Part shown: positions 22,968-31,958 of the stretch, one piece after another
Layout: each line of letters starts with the position of its first letter
Numbering within the stretch: the first letter of the stretch is position 1
Assembly (NCBI GenBank): GCA_020848835.1
Contig: JADLHJ010000038.1
Location: forward strand, 1 to 33,788
Source of the DNA: Candidatus Hydrogenedentota bacterium
GTDB lineage: Bacteria; Hydrogenedentota; Hydrogenedentia; Hydrogenedentales; SLHB01
Direction of reading: 5' to 3'
DNA: 33,788 bases
The notes under the pieces: model-generated
What the model was told of the DNA's origin: nothing
Database searches by the model: none
The model's input: only the letters and a program-made list of their open reading frames with translations
Position numbers and translations under genes: made by a program

Positions 22968-25457
22968 CTAATACATCCCGTAGGGATCCAAATCGATCTT
23001 CAGTTTTGTTTTCGCTGTGACCGCGTCCTGTCTATACGCATCGCGCACGGCGCGGCACAATGTGTTCAGCCGTTTCGAACTCTTCGACAACAACCCCAAA
23101 TTCCACCGGTACAGTTTTTTGATTCGCCGGATCGTCGCGGGAGACGGGCCCAGTGTCTCCAAGCCTTCAAATCCAAGCGACACGATCAACTGTCGCGTAT
23201 GACGATGCAAGACCACCGCGCAACGCTGCGCCAACTCAGGGTCTTCGCTTTCAATCATCAAATTCGCCATGCGCCGGAACGGCGGGTACATCGCTCTTTC
23301 ACGTTCGCCAATTTCGCGTGCAAAAAACGCTGCGTAGTCGTGGCGCGCCGCCGCCTGCACCGCATAATGGTTCGGACGAAACGTCTGAATGATCACCTTG
23401 CCCGCCTTCTCACCACGGCCCGCGCGGCCGGCAACTTGCGTTAACAATTGAAACGTGGACTCCGCCGCGCGGAAATCGGGAAGCCCAAGACCGGTATCGG
23501 CGTGGATCACACCAACGAGCGTGACACCGGGATAATCGTGTCCCTTTGCAATCATCTGCGTGCCGACCAGCACATCGATCTCGCCCGCGGCCAATCGCCC
23601 GAGAATCTTTGCGTGCCCGCCTTTGCCACTCGTCGTGTCGGCATCCATTCGTTCGATGCGCGCGTTGGGAAACGCCTGCTGCAGATAGTCCTCCACCTTC
23701 TGCGTGCCCATGCCGAGATACAGCAGCGGATTGAAATGACATTCGTCGCACACTTGCGGCACGTCGCGCCGGCCGTTGCAGTAATGGCAACTCAGGAACG
23801 CGCCCTTCGCATGGTACGTCAGCGTCACGTTGCAGTCCGGACATTCCGCGCACCAGCCGCATTTGGGGCACAACACAAACGGCGCAAACCCACGGCGATT
23901 CAAGAGTAATAACACTTGATCGCCAACTGCGAGCTTCGCCCCAATCTCTTCTTCCAATCGGCGCGACATCATCAGCGTCACGCCTGCTTCGCGGTTCTGC
24001 GTGCGCATGTCCACGAGTTCGACTTCGGGTAACAACGCGTTCGTGGCGCGTTTACGCAATTCGATCCGCGTGGATTTTCCCGACTCGCTGTTGTGATACG
24101 ACTCGACCGACGGCGTCGCCGATCCAAGCACACAGACTGCGTCGTTCAATTTCGCGCGCATGATCGCCACATCGCGCGCATGGTAGCGCGGCGTCTCGCT
24201 TTGTTTATATGACGTGTCGTGTTCTTCGTCCACGACAATAATCCCGAGCCGTGGCAGTGGCGCAAAGATCGCCGATCGCGCGCCAACCACAATGCGCACC
24301 TCGCCGCGTTGCGCGCGCCGCCATTCGTCGTAGCGTTCGCCCGCGCCGAGCCCGCTGTGCAGCACGGCAATATCCGCCTGAAAACGCGCTTTGAAACGCC
24401 CCACGGTCTGCGGCGTGAGCGAAATCTCCGGCACGAGAATGATTGCCGTGCGATCCAACTCGAGCGCGCGTTCGATTGCCTGCAAATAGACTTCGGTTTT
24501 CCCGCTGCCCGTAATGCCTTGCAGCAAGAACGTGCTGAATTGTTTGGCATCCATCGCGTTGGCGATCGCGTCGTACGCCGCGCGCTGATCGCTGTTGAGC
24601 GCGTGCTTTAATGACGCGCGGCCTTCCGCCTGCATATCCGGCGAACGGTAAAACTCGCGCTCGAACCGCTCGATCAATCCTCGCTGCTCAAGCTGCCGCA
24701 ACACAGATGAATCCACGCCATGTTTCTCATAAAGAGATGTCGCCGATCGCTCTGGCGTATTGTTCAACAGATCAAGATAGACCGACGCTTGGCGCGGCGC
24801 GCGACGCTGCAACTTCTCCAGTTCGTCCTGCGCAGGTATCGCGGACTCGATCAACCGCACAAACGATTCCGTCGCGATCGAAACACCCGCGTCCGCGGTC
24901 ATTGCCTCCGCAACCACGATGCCGCGCGCCACCAATGATTTCAGCGTGTTGCTGAGTGCAGTGGCGCCAATCGACTTCGCGATCTGTTTCTCGCTCAACG
25001 AACCGCGCGCATGCAATTCCGCAATCACGCGCCGCTGCTTATCGCTGAATCGTCCAGCGGAAAGCTGCGCAAGATCGAGTGTATAACGCACCTTCGTACG
25101 AATCGCTATCCCTGCCGGCACCGCGGAATGCAATGCCTCGCCCCACGTACAACAATAGTACTCCGACATCCATCGGCACAGATCCAACAGCTCGCTCGAA
25201 AATATCGGCCCATCGTCAGGCAGATCGATCAGCGCGCGTACATTTTCAACAGCCGTCTCCGCCGCAACGCCCACAATCGTTCCCGTCTCAACGCGCTTCT
25301 GAAACGGCACCACAACGCGCATTCCAATCGCGACGCGGTGCCGCAATGGCGCAGGTACCGAATAGGTAAAAGGCTGATCGAGCGGCAGCGGCAACACGAC
25401 CTGCGCAAATGCGTGGGAATCGCGTTCCGAATGCTGACTTTGGGGTATCTCGCTCAC
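22968..25457 (-). CDS. priA: Primosomal protein N' (replication restart helicase PriA)
   Basis: PriA recognises stalled forks and reloads the replisome. The 829-residue protein has the N-terminal fork-binding region (PLPLDQPFTYSVPAPLRHRV), Walker A GITGSGKT (314-321) and DEEH (410-413) followed by DTSYKQSETPRYHARDVA. Its zinc cysteines are at 530, 533, 539, 542, 557, 560, 570 and 573 (plus an extra Cys536). Helicase motifs GTQMIAKGHDYPGV and QVAGRAGRG are present. The start is a GTG with only a weak AAGAA upstream. It follows the GHMP kinase gene on the same strand after 119 bases. Confidence 0.97.
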   Translation of the reverse strand: MSEIPQSQHSERDSHAFAQVVLPLPLDQPFTYSVPAPLRHRVAIGMRVVVPFQKRVETGTIVGVAAETAVENVRALIDLPDDGPIFSSELLDLCRWMSEYYCCTWGEALHSAVPAGIAIRTKVRYTLDLAQLSAGRFSDKQRRVIAELHARGSLSEKQIAKSIGATALSNTLKSLVARGIVVAEAMTADAGVSIATESFVRLIESAIPAQDELEKLQRRAPRQASVYLDLLNNTPERSATSLYEKHGVDSSVLRQLEQRGLIERFEREFYRSPDMQAEGRASLKHALNSDQRAAYDAIANAMDAKQFSTFLLQGITGSGKTEVYLQAIERALELDRTAIILVPEISLTPQTVGRFKARFQADIAVLHSGLGAGERYDEWRRAQRGEVRIVVGARSAIFAPLPRLGIIVVDEEHDTSYKQSETPRYHARDVAIMRAKLNDAVCVLGSATPSVESYHNSESGKSTRIELRKRATNALLPEVELVDMRTQNREAGVTLMMSRRLEEEIGAKLAVGDQVLLLLNRRGFAPFVLCPKCGWCAECPDCNVTLTYHAKGAFLSCHYCNGRRDVPQVCDECHFNPLLYLGMGTQKVEDYLQQAFPNARIERMDADTTSGKGGHAKILGRLAAGEIDVLVGTQMIAKGHDYPGVTLVGVIHADTGLGLPDFRAAESTFQLLTQVAGRAGRGEKAGKVIIQTFRPNHYAVQAAARHDYAAFFAREIGERERAMYPPFRRMANLMIESEDPELAQRCAVVLHRHTRQLIVSLGFEGLETLGPSPATIRRIKKLYRWNLGLLSKSSKRLNTLCRAVRDAYRQDAVTAKTKLKIDLDPYGMY

Positions 25458-25537
25458 TTCTTATTCTTTGTCGGTTGCCGTTCGCCCGTTTGGAGTTCCG
25501 CGTTTACGCGGTATGGATTACGCCATTTCACACGCAA

Positions 25538-25557
25538 ACGAGCATTAAATTGCTCGT
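25538..25557 (-). terminator. Possible weak terminator after the GHMP kinase gene
   Basis: ACGAGCA-TTAAAT-TGCTCGT forms a 7-bp stem 19 bases past the kinase stop on the minus strand. It is followed by TTTGCGTG. The short T run makes it a weak candidate. Confidence 0.35.
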
Positions 25558-25576
25558 CGGAGCGAGCGCGACTGTT

Positions 25577-27250
25577 TCACGCAATTAAAATCTCACCAGC
25601 AGGACCTGGCGCTCGGTTAATTACTACGCTTTCGTGTATCTCATCCGCACCTAGCGAAGCCGCTTTCGGCGCAATCGCGCAATACGCATCGCTCGCGATG
25701 TATTGTCGTATCCCGTCCGCAATCCGTTCTGCGTACGCCGCCTCCACCAACGCTATCACCACGCCCGCGATGCCCGCGCCCGTAAGCGAAGCGCCCAGCG
25801 CGCCGGCGTGAATGGCGCAATCCACCAACGCATCCAGTGCGCGGCTGCTTGCACCGTACGCACCGGGCACGCGCGCGATCGGTGTCTCCTGCACCGCCAA
25901 CAAACGCATAGCCTCGTCGCTCACGTCATGCGACCACGGCATCCCCATCGCGTCAAACAACCGATCACCATCGTGCCCAAGCGTCATGTAATAGCCCGTC
26001 ACTTCGTGATCGCCCTGTAGCAAAGCGTCGATAAACAAGCGAGCACGCTCCGATTCCGCAAGCCCAAATAGCAGGGGCCCGCGTATCGCGAATTGTTTGG
26101 GACGTTCCCTTTCGGGCAGCGGCCCGAAGTAGCGGTCGTAGGTTTCCTCCAGCAACGGTAGTGTGTAGCGCGTTTGCAAATCCGTCAGCGTGAGCGATTG
26201 CGGCACGCGCGCAAGCCATCCGTACAACGCACGCGCACCACCTATCGCATCGAGCTTTGGTGCAGCAAAATCGCTGAGACGCGCAAATTGCTCCAACTGG
26301 CTTAATGCCACGCCGCTCTTGTGCATCTCCTGCCGCAGAATATCCAGCGCGAGCGAGTACGCAAAACGATTGCGCGTGTAGTCCAATTGCTGCGCACCGC
26401 TGATACTGCGCTCGGTGTGCGAATCGATAACCAGCACCGCGAGATCTTTCGGAAACGGAATGCGGCGCAATGCGGGCGCGGCGGTACTTTGCCTCACCGG
26501 CGCGAGGTTGATCAGCTCGTTCGCGCACGGCAGCAGCATCCCGGATTGATCGCTCGTGCCAATGCGCGCGCCTGCATACCATTCAATATCCCGCGCAACG
26601 CCGATCAATCGTTCTGCAGGCAATGTACGGTTGTTCCACGCGCACTGACTCATAAAGATCGCAAGCGAAAGGGCGGTGGACGAACTAAGCGAAGCCCCGC
26701 GCGGGATGTCGCTGCCTACCGCCGCGTAGATGCCATTTATATCTTCGTTTGGCCATTCGTGCTGCGCGCGCAGCGTGCTTCCGTTTATATAGTTATTCCA
26801 CGAGCCACGCCGTGCGGTCACATGCTGTTGGACGTCCGGGTGCGTAATGAATGCCGGCCAGTTGGATGCAAATGCAGGATGACTGCGCCATCGCTCGCTC
26901 TCGCTGCAAATATCGGGAAACTGCGAATCGATGTTAACCACAGTTGAGTTAGGCCCAGGCAATACCGCGGAAACGACGACAACTTCGCGCTGATTCGTCA
27001 TCAAGTTCAAATAACCGCCGTGCGTATCGACATGCATGCCGCGCAAATTGATACGCGCCGGGCATCGCACAACGCGCACGGGCAGATCGCCGAAACGAAC
27101 CATAAATGTGTCGAGTACCTCGCGAATCAGCGCGGTGCGATCTTCAATGTCTGTCGTACCATAGCATTGTGCAAGCAAGTGCAGAAGCGCGGGATCGCGT
27201 TCAACGATTGCGCGCTGCCATTGGCTGCATAGAATTGCGTTCGTGGACAT
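25577..27250 (-). CDS. Galactokinase-like GHMP kinase, unusually long
   Basis: This 557-residue protein has the galactokinase-type signature CPARINLRGMHVDTHGGY (63-80, compare GRVNLIGEHTDYNGG). The ATP-binding motif is SDIPRGASLSSSTALSLA (180-197), TSDQSGM is in the position of the catalytic Asp loop, and the third motif GASLTGAGIAGVVIAL is near residue 500. GHMP kinases phosphorylate sugars at C1 or other small alcohols. Usual galactokinases are about 390 residues, so about 150 residues are extra, partly in the N-terminus. The ATG at 27250 has AGG six bases upstream; two ATGs lie in a GTCCAC repeat. The substrate sugar is unknown; a link to the glycan enzymes upstream is only a guess. Confidence 0.8.
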   Translation of the reverse strand: MSTNAILCSQWQRAIVERDPALLHLLAQCYGTTDIEDRTALIREVLDTFMVRFGDLPVRVVRCPARINLRGMHVDTHGGYLNLMTNQREVVVVSAVLPGPNSTVVNIDSQFPDICSESERWRSHPAFASNWPAFITHPDVQQHVTARRGSWNNYINGSTLRAQHEWPNEDINGIYAAVGSDIPRGASLSSSTALSLAIFMSQCAWNNRTLPAERLIGVARDIEWYAGARIGTSDQSGMLLPCANELINLAPVRQSTAAPALRRIPFPKDLAVLVIDSHTERSISGAQQLDYTRNRFAYSLALDILRQEMHKSGVALSQLEQFARLSDFAAPKLDAIGGARALYGWLARVPQSLTLTDLQTRYTLPLLEETYDRYFGPLPERERPKQFAIRGPLLFGLAESERARLFIDALLQGDHEVTGYYMTLGHDGDRLFDAMGMPWSHDVSDEAMRLLAVQETPIARVPGAYGASSRALDALVDCAIHAGALGASLTGAGIAGVVIALVEAAYAERIADGIRQYIASDAYCAIAPKAASLGADEIHESVVINRAPGPAGEILIA

Positions 27251-27275
27251 GGTGGACCTAGTGGACATTGTGGAC
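27243..27275. repeat. Tandem 9-base repeat (GTGGAC core) over a start region
   Basis: GTGGAC occurs four times with a period of nine bases (27243, 27252, 27261, 27270). On the minus strand this reads GTCCAC, and it places ATGTCCAC twice in frame at the kinase start. The start codon could therefore be either of two, and copy-number change would alter the N-terminus without shifting the frame. Confidence 0.75.
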
Positions 27276-27411
27276 GATTTTCGCAACACGATACCGGATA
27301 CAGCGAGGCAACTAAAGGCAGCACATTTGATTACGAGAGGGCGCGCGAAGCGACCGCAGCGGCGGAGGGTGCGCCGCAACAGCGGCATTTAATTTCGCGA
27401 GCTTGACCTCG

Positions 27412-29202
27412 TCAGTCGTAACTCGTGCGAATCCCGTACTGTTGCGCAAGCGCGCGAATCTGCCCGAGCAACTCCGGCGTCTCGCCCGTGGCGGTAGCTT
27501 CGCCGATCAGATAGTAAATCTTGCGGAAGGCCCAATTCTTCGCAATAGCGTCGTCGCCCTTTGTCGCTTTCGACAAGTCGGCTTTGAAGACCACTTCCTT
27601 CTTGCGCTCTCCGGCAAGCCCCGTAAGCCGCATCGCAAACTCGCGGTCGCGCTTCGGGTCAAAACGCCCATACACCGTCACGACCTGCCCGCGATAAAAA
27701 TCGGGTATCTGTTTCGGAAACACCGTCCCATCGTTGATGCGCCCATAGTCCGCGTTGCAGTCCACAAGAATCGGGTCGTTCAGCCGCGAGAAGAACTGCG
27801 GAAGTTGCTGGTTCATTTCCTCGACCTGAGGCACCACATTGCTCTCGCCTTTGTTGCGGTAGGCAAGTAAATCGAGCAAGTGCTGGTTCACCGTGCGCCC
27901 GCCTGAAAAGGCATAGATGCTGTACTTTGATTGGTTCTCGTCCGTCAACGTATTAATCAGCGTTCGCCCGTCCAGTATTCCTTCCGTGGGTCTTCCATCT
28001 GAAATGACAAAGATGATCCCGGGAACACCTGTGCGCGGCGTCTGCTGGATCACCGGGCGAATGCCTTCGTACACGTCCGTCTCGCCGCGCGACTGTATGC
28101 CCTTGAGGAAAGCCGCGGCGGCGGTTTTATTCTGTTGTGTGGCCGAAACCAGATCCTGCTGAAACAAAGTAGGCGTATCGCGGAAGACTACAATGTTGAA
28201 ACGATCATCCTCCCGCAAGCCCTGTATGCTCCGCTGCACGCCGCGAGCAGACTGATCGAGTTTGCGCTGGATAATGCTGCTCGACGCGTCGATCGCAAAC
28301 GTCACGTCCTTCGGTAACGTCTGCATCTTCTCGCCTTCTTTCGGCACAATCTGAAGGCGGAAGTACCCTTCGCGCTCGTTCGCGGGAACAAATGTTTCCA
28401 ACTGCATGGTGACCGTATCGTCCATGAAGTCGAACCGCTTGTTCTTATTGATCTCGTCCATCACCGGCGCACGCGCGACAACTTTTTCCATCGGCAATTC
28501 CGGCAGCACGCGCAGCACGTCCTCCGACACATCCGCCATCGGCGATTCGCGCGGCGGTTTTAACGGATCCGGCTCATCCATCAACGGCGAGTCCGGCGTC
28601 CCTTCTGCCTTGGCAACAGCTGTGCCGCTCCCCACCGGCGCGAGGGGATCAATCATCAACGCTTCTTCACTCGCCATCCCCGCAAGCCCGCGTATAACAG
28701 GGTTCGCATCTTCCGGCAGAATGCGCGTCGTGCTTGGGGCTACAAGACGCCGCTCAATTTGGATGTCCTTGCGCGCAGTGTCTTCCGATATCTCGATGAT
28801 CTTCGCGTCAAGTTCCTGCTGAATGATTTCCGCGGGAATCGCAGGCTCCAGCATCGCCAGCTTGTCCTGTGCGGCGCGCTGATCCAGGTTGGGCACGTCG
28901 ATCGTCTGCGACAGCGCGGTGTCCGGTGGTGTGATCGGCGCGAGCGCCTCTTGCAGCAAGTCTGTCACCGATCCTGGCCGCGTCGCGAGCCCTGATCCCG
29001 GCGGCCCCGGTGCGTCATCAAAATGCGGCAATTCCGCTTCATCGACCAGCCGAACGCTTAACAATTCGGATTTCAAATACGAAGGCAATTCGCTCGCGCC
29101 GAAATGCACCCGCGGCGAAGCAACCAGCAATCCCGCATGCAGCAAAAGCGATGCGAGAATGCTGACGGCCAGCACGGCATTTCGGTTTAAGCGGCCTTCC
29201 AT
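27412..29202 (-). CDS. VWA-domain protein with TonB-like N-terminal anchor
   Basis: This 596-residue protein has one N-terminal membrane helix (8-29, NAVLAVSILASLLLHAGLLV) that resembles the TonB/TolA anchor. A long Pro/acidic linker region follows (60-260). The von Willebrand A domain has an intact MIDAS: DASSS (305-309), Thr375 in GETDVYEG, and Asp402 in SDGRPTEG. The tail ends ALAQQYGIRTSYD, as in inter-alpha-trypsin-inhibitor-heavy-chain-type VWA proteins. The ATG at 29202 is one base after the TPR gene's stop, so the two are tightly coupled; a longer ORF to 29286 would overlap the TPR gene. The exbB-exbD-TPR context suggests it is the periplasmic effector of a proton-driven complex. Confidence 0.85.
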   Translation of the reverse strand: MEGRLNRNAVLAVSILASLLLHAGLLVASPRVHFGASELPSYLKSELLSVRLVDEAELPHFDDAPGPPGSGLATRPGSVTDLLQEALAPITPPDTALSQTIDVPNLDQRAAQDKLAMLEPAIPAEIIQQELDAKIIEISEDTARKDIQIERRLVAPSTTRILPEDANPVIRGLAGMASEEALMIDPLAPVGSGTAVAKAEGTPDSPLMDEPDPLKPPRESPMADVSEDVLRVLPELPMEKVVARAPVMDEINKNKRFDFMDDTVTMQLETFVPANEREGYFRLQIVPKEGEKMQTLPKDVTFAIDASSSIIQRKLDQSARGVQRSIQGLREDDRFNIVVFRDTPTLFQQDLVSATQQNKTAAAAFLKGIQSRGETDVYEGIRPVIQQTPRTGVPGIIFVISDGRPTEGILDGRTLINTLTDENQSKYSIYAFSGGRTVNQHLLDLLAYRNKGESNVVPQVEEMNQQLPQFFSRLNDPILVDCNADYGRINDGTVFPKQIPDFYRGQVVTVYGRFDPKRDREFAMRLTGLAGERKKEVVFKADLSKATKGDDAIAKNWAFRKIYYLIGEATATGETPELLGQIRALAQQYGIRTSYD

Positions 29203-29203
29203 A

Positions 29204-31576
29204 TCAGCCCAATTCCTGTAGGCGCGTGCTCGCCTTGCCTGCTTGCTCGGATTCCGGATATGACTTCGCGAGATCGGCGTAAGCACGCTTCGCGTTCACG
29301 CCGTCGCTCGCTTTTTCAAAACACTGTCCCGCGCGCCATAACGATTCAGGTCCGCGCTGCGGATCGAGAAACATCAGATGAATCTGCAAGTAACTTTTTG
29401 CGGCGCCCGCGAAATCCTGCTTGCCTTCCAGCAATTCCGCGATGCGGTAGCGGGCAGCGGCGGCGGTGTCGCCGGTATTCGTCGTAGCGGCCTGCTCGTA
29501 GTAGTCGAGCGCCTTGTCGATCTCGTTTTTACTTTCGAATAGTTTCGCCATGCGAAACTTCGCTTCCACCGCCGAACTGCTGAGTGGCGCGGTATCGACC
29601 ACGCCTCGATACAACTCGATTGCCTTGTCCGCTTGGCCGCCCTGGTCGCTGCACTCCGCGATACGAAATTTCACACGCTCCGGCGTCGGATAATCCGGCA
29701 CGCCTTTCAACAACGCCGCATACATTGCCGCGGCCTGTTCCCATTTCTTCTGCGCGAACAAATGCTCCGCGGCCCAACCATAGGTCTGCTCGTTCAACTT
29801 CACATCGGCGTAATCGGTCACCACGCGCAAAAATGCATCCGCCGCGCCATCAAGGTCCTTTGTCTGATACCGCGCCTGCGCAAGCCCCAACATCGCACGT
29901 CCCGCAAAGGGCCCTTTGGCATCCGCCTGTTGCGCTGCTTGAAACGACTCAATCGCGCGCACCGGATCTTTGCCATCGCCAAGTAGATAAAAGCCAATGC
30001 GAACGTGTGCCTCGGCGCGGTGTGCAGTCTGCGGATACTTTTCGAGCAGCGTGCGGAACGCGTCGGCACTCGACTTAAAGTCCTGCATGTTGTGATACGA
30101 AACTGCGAGGCGGTACAGCGTCAACTCTTCCTTCACCGGATCGGGCGTACTTTCCAGCACGCGCTTGTACTCTGCAATCGCGTCGGAGAATTTCGCGCCA
30201 AGAAATTTCGCATCCCCCACGCGCAAGATCGCTTCTTGCACCAGCGCGTGCGAGGGATAGGTGGTGGCAAAGGTCGCGAAGACGTTTGCCGCTTCGTCCA
30301 TGCGATTCAATTGCGCGAGGCATTCGCCCATCTTGTACATCGCCTCGGGTGCGAATTCGCTTTGCAGATATTGCTCTACGACAACACGAAATTCCTGGTG
30401 CGCTTCCTCGTATTTCTTTTCCGACGAAAGAATGGTCCCACGAAGAAACGCCGCATCGCCCAGTAGCGCGGGATCCTTATAGGTTTCAAGGAACGTCGAG
30501 ACCTCTTGTTTCGCCTCTTCTATCCTGCCCGCAAGAAACTGCGTCCACGCGATCTTGTACTGCGCCCGAGCGGCAAACGGGGAATCCGCATGCTTCTCGC
30601 GCAACGCACGGTACTGCTCGATTGCGGCGTCGTATTCTTTCTTCTGTTGCGCGCAATTGCCTTGAAGATATTTTATGCCGACAACGTTCGCGCCTTCTGG
30701 ATATTTCTCCAAATAGGCGCCCGCGCTTTTCAATGCCTCGTCGATTTTGCCCGCGTGATACTGCGCCCACGCATACCCATATGCCGCGCGCTCCGCGTAC
30801 GGCGAATCGGGAAATTGATCCTGAATCTGCCTGTAGCGTGTCTCCGCGGCTTCATACCACCCAATAGAATCGTAGGCCTCGCCGGCGCGGTAGCCACATT
30901 CTACTTTTAATTTCGCGTCCGCGTCCGAATCGGCAACGGCAGAAAACTGCAATGCCGCATTCTCTCCGTCTTTCTTCGCGAGGTATACGAGCGCAAGTTG
31001 ATACCGTGAAAACGCCCCCAATCGGCTGTCTGGAATATCTTCGACAATCGCCTTGAAATCATTGAGGGCCGCATCGAAATTCGATTTGTCGTACTCCAGC
31101 TTGCCTAGGTAATAGAGCGCGCCCGCGCGAATGTCGGCAGGCGTTTCCTTTGGTGTAAGCGTTTGGAGTACCGGGGCGGCTTCGTCGAGCCGTTTCAATC
31201 GATACAGCAATTCGCCTTTGCGCAAGGTCGCGCTCGGCCGGTCTGGCGAGTTTGGGCGCGTAGACAATAGCTTGTCGAAAGTTTCGAGCGCAGATTCGTG
31301 CTTGCCTGCGCTGTATTCGCTTTCGCCGAGGCGATACAGCGCCTGATCGAGAAACTTTCCTTCGGGAAATTTCTCTACGTACTTGCGGTATTCGTCCGCG
31401 GCAAGGTCATAGTACTCGCTGCGGAACAGCCCATTCGCGAAATCGATCTGCCCTTGTTCCGGGTCTTCCGCCGCAACAACAACGCGGCAGATCGCGAATG
31501 CAATCAAAATGAGCGCGAAGGGCCGCGCATTAAGGCGATACAGCGGGCTCTTCGGCGTATGCAGCAAACGAAACAT
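29204..31576 (-). CDS. Large exported TPR-repeat protein (CpoB/YbgF-like)
   Basis: This 790-residue protein has a signal peptide (to about residue 36, ending VVVAA). It then carries at least fifteen degenerate TPR repeats to the end, with units such as YDLAADEYRKYVEKFPEGKF and ALYRLGESEYSAGKHESALE. Repeats of this kind make a scaffold, and in the Tol-Pal system the smaller CpoB/YbgF has the same type. The ATG at 31576 lies inside the end of exbD (47-base overlap); other upstream starts do not precede a signal peptide. It is directly followed by the VWA gene. I infer a periplasmic or outer-membrane-associated scaffold in the ExbB/ExbD complex. Confidence 0.85.
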   Translation of the reverse strand: MFRLLHTPKSPLYRLNARPFALILIAFAICRVVVAAEDPEQGQIDFANGLFRSEYYDLAADEYRKYVEKFPEGKFLDQALYRLGESEYSAGKHESALETFDKLLSTRPNSPDRPSATLRKGELLYRLKRLDEAAPVLQTLTPKETPADIRAGALYYLGKLEYDKSNFDAALNDFKAIVEDIPDSRLGAFSRYQLALVYLAKKDGENAALQFSAVADSDADAKLKVECGYRAGEAYDSIGWYEAAETRYRQIQDQFPDSPYAERAAYGYAWAQYHAGKIDEALKSAGAYLEKYPEGANVVGIKYLQGNCAQQKKEYDAAIEQYRALREKHADSPFAARAQYKIAWTQFLAGRIEEAKQEVSTFLETYKDPALLGDAAFLRGTILSSEKKYEEAHQEFRVVVEQYLQSEFAPEAMYKMGECLAQLNRMDEAANVFATFATTYPSHALVQEAILRVGDAKFLGAKFSDAIAEYKRVLESTPDPVKEELTLYRLAVSYHNMQDFKSSADAFRTLLEKYPQTAHRAEAHVRIGFYLLGDGKDPVRAIESFQAAQQADAKGPFAGRAMLGLAQARYQTKDLDGAADAFLRVVTDYADVKLNEQTYGWAAEHLFAQKKWEQAAAMYAALLKGVPDYPTPERVKFRIAECSDQGGQADKAIELYRGVVDTAPLSSSAVEAKFRMAKLFESKNEIDKALDYYEQAATTNTGDTAAAARYRIAELLEGKQDFAGAAKSYLQIHLMFLDPQRGPESLWRAGQCFEKASDGVNAKRAYADLAKSYPESEQAGKASTRLQELG

Positions 31577-31958
31577 TTTGAATGTCCGCCTTTCGGCAAC
31601 AGTTGAGAACGGCGATGGCATTCCCGAGCAGGGACTCGCGATCGCCGCGAATGATCACCGCGCCACCGGGAAAGTTCTGCGCGACGCGAATCAATATCTC
31701 TTGAAGCTCCGGAATCGTCACCTCGCGGTTGTTCAGAACGATCTTGCCGTCTTTTTTGACGTTGATGAAAATCTCGCCACGCGTGCGCTCACCGGCAACG
31801 GCAGAGTTCGCGGTGGGCAGTTGCACATCTACTTCGCTTTCCAGCGAGCCATAGACTTGCGTAGACAAAAAGAAAATCAACACGACAAACACGACGTCGA
31901 CCAGCGCAGTAAGCTGAATGACTTCTTCCGTCTGGAAGGGGTGTTTGCCGAACTTCAT
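31530..31958 (-). CDS. ExbD/TolR-family proton-channel protein
   Basis: This 142-residue protein has a short cytosolic N-terminus (MKFGKHPFQTEEVIQLT) and one membrane helix (about 18-40) that holds the functional Asp21 in TALVDVVFVVLIFFLST. A periplasmic domain follows, with RGEIFINVKKDGKIVLNN and PGGAVIIRGDRES. ExbD and TolR form the proton-conducting channel with ExbB/TolQ and couple it to TonB/TolA-type partners. Its ATG overlaps the exbB stop by four bases (ATGA), so translation is coupled. The family call is clear, but whether it is ExbD- or TolR-like cannot be told by eye. Confidence 0.92.
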   Translation of the reverse strand: MKFGKHPFQTEEVIQLTALVDVVFVVLIFFLSTQVYGSLESEVDVQLPTANSAVAGERTRGEIFINVKKDGKIVLNNREVTIPELQEILIRVAQNFPGGAVIIRGDRESLLGNAIAVLNCCRKADIQNVSFAAYAEEPAVSP

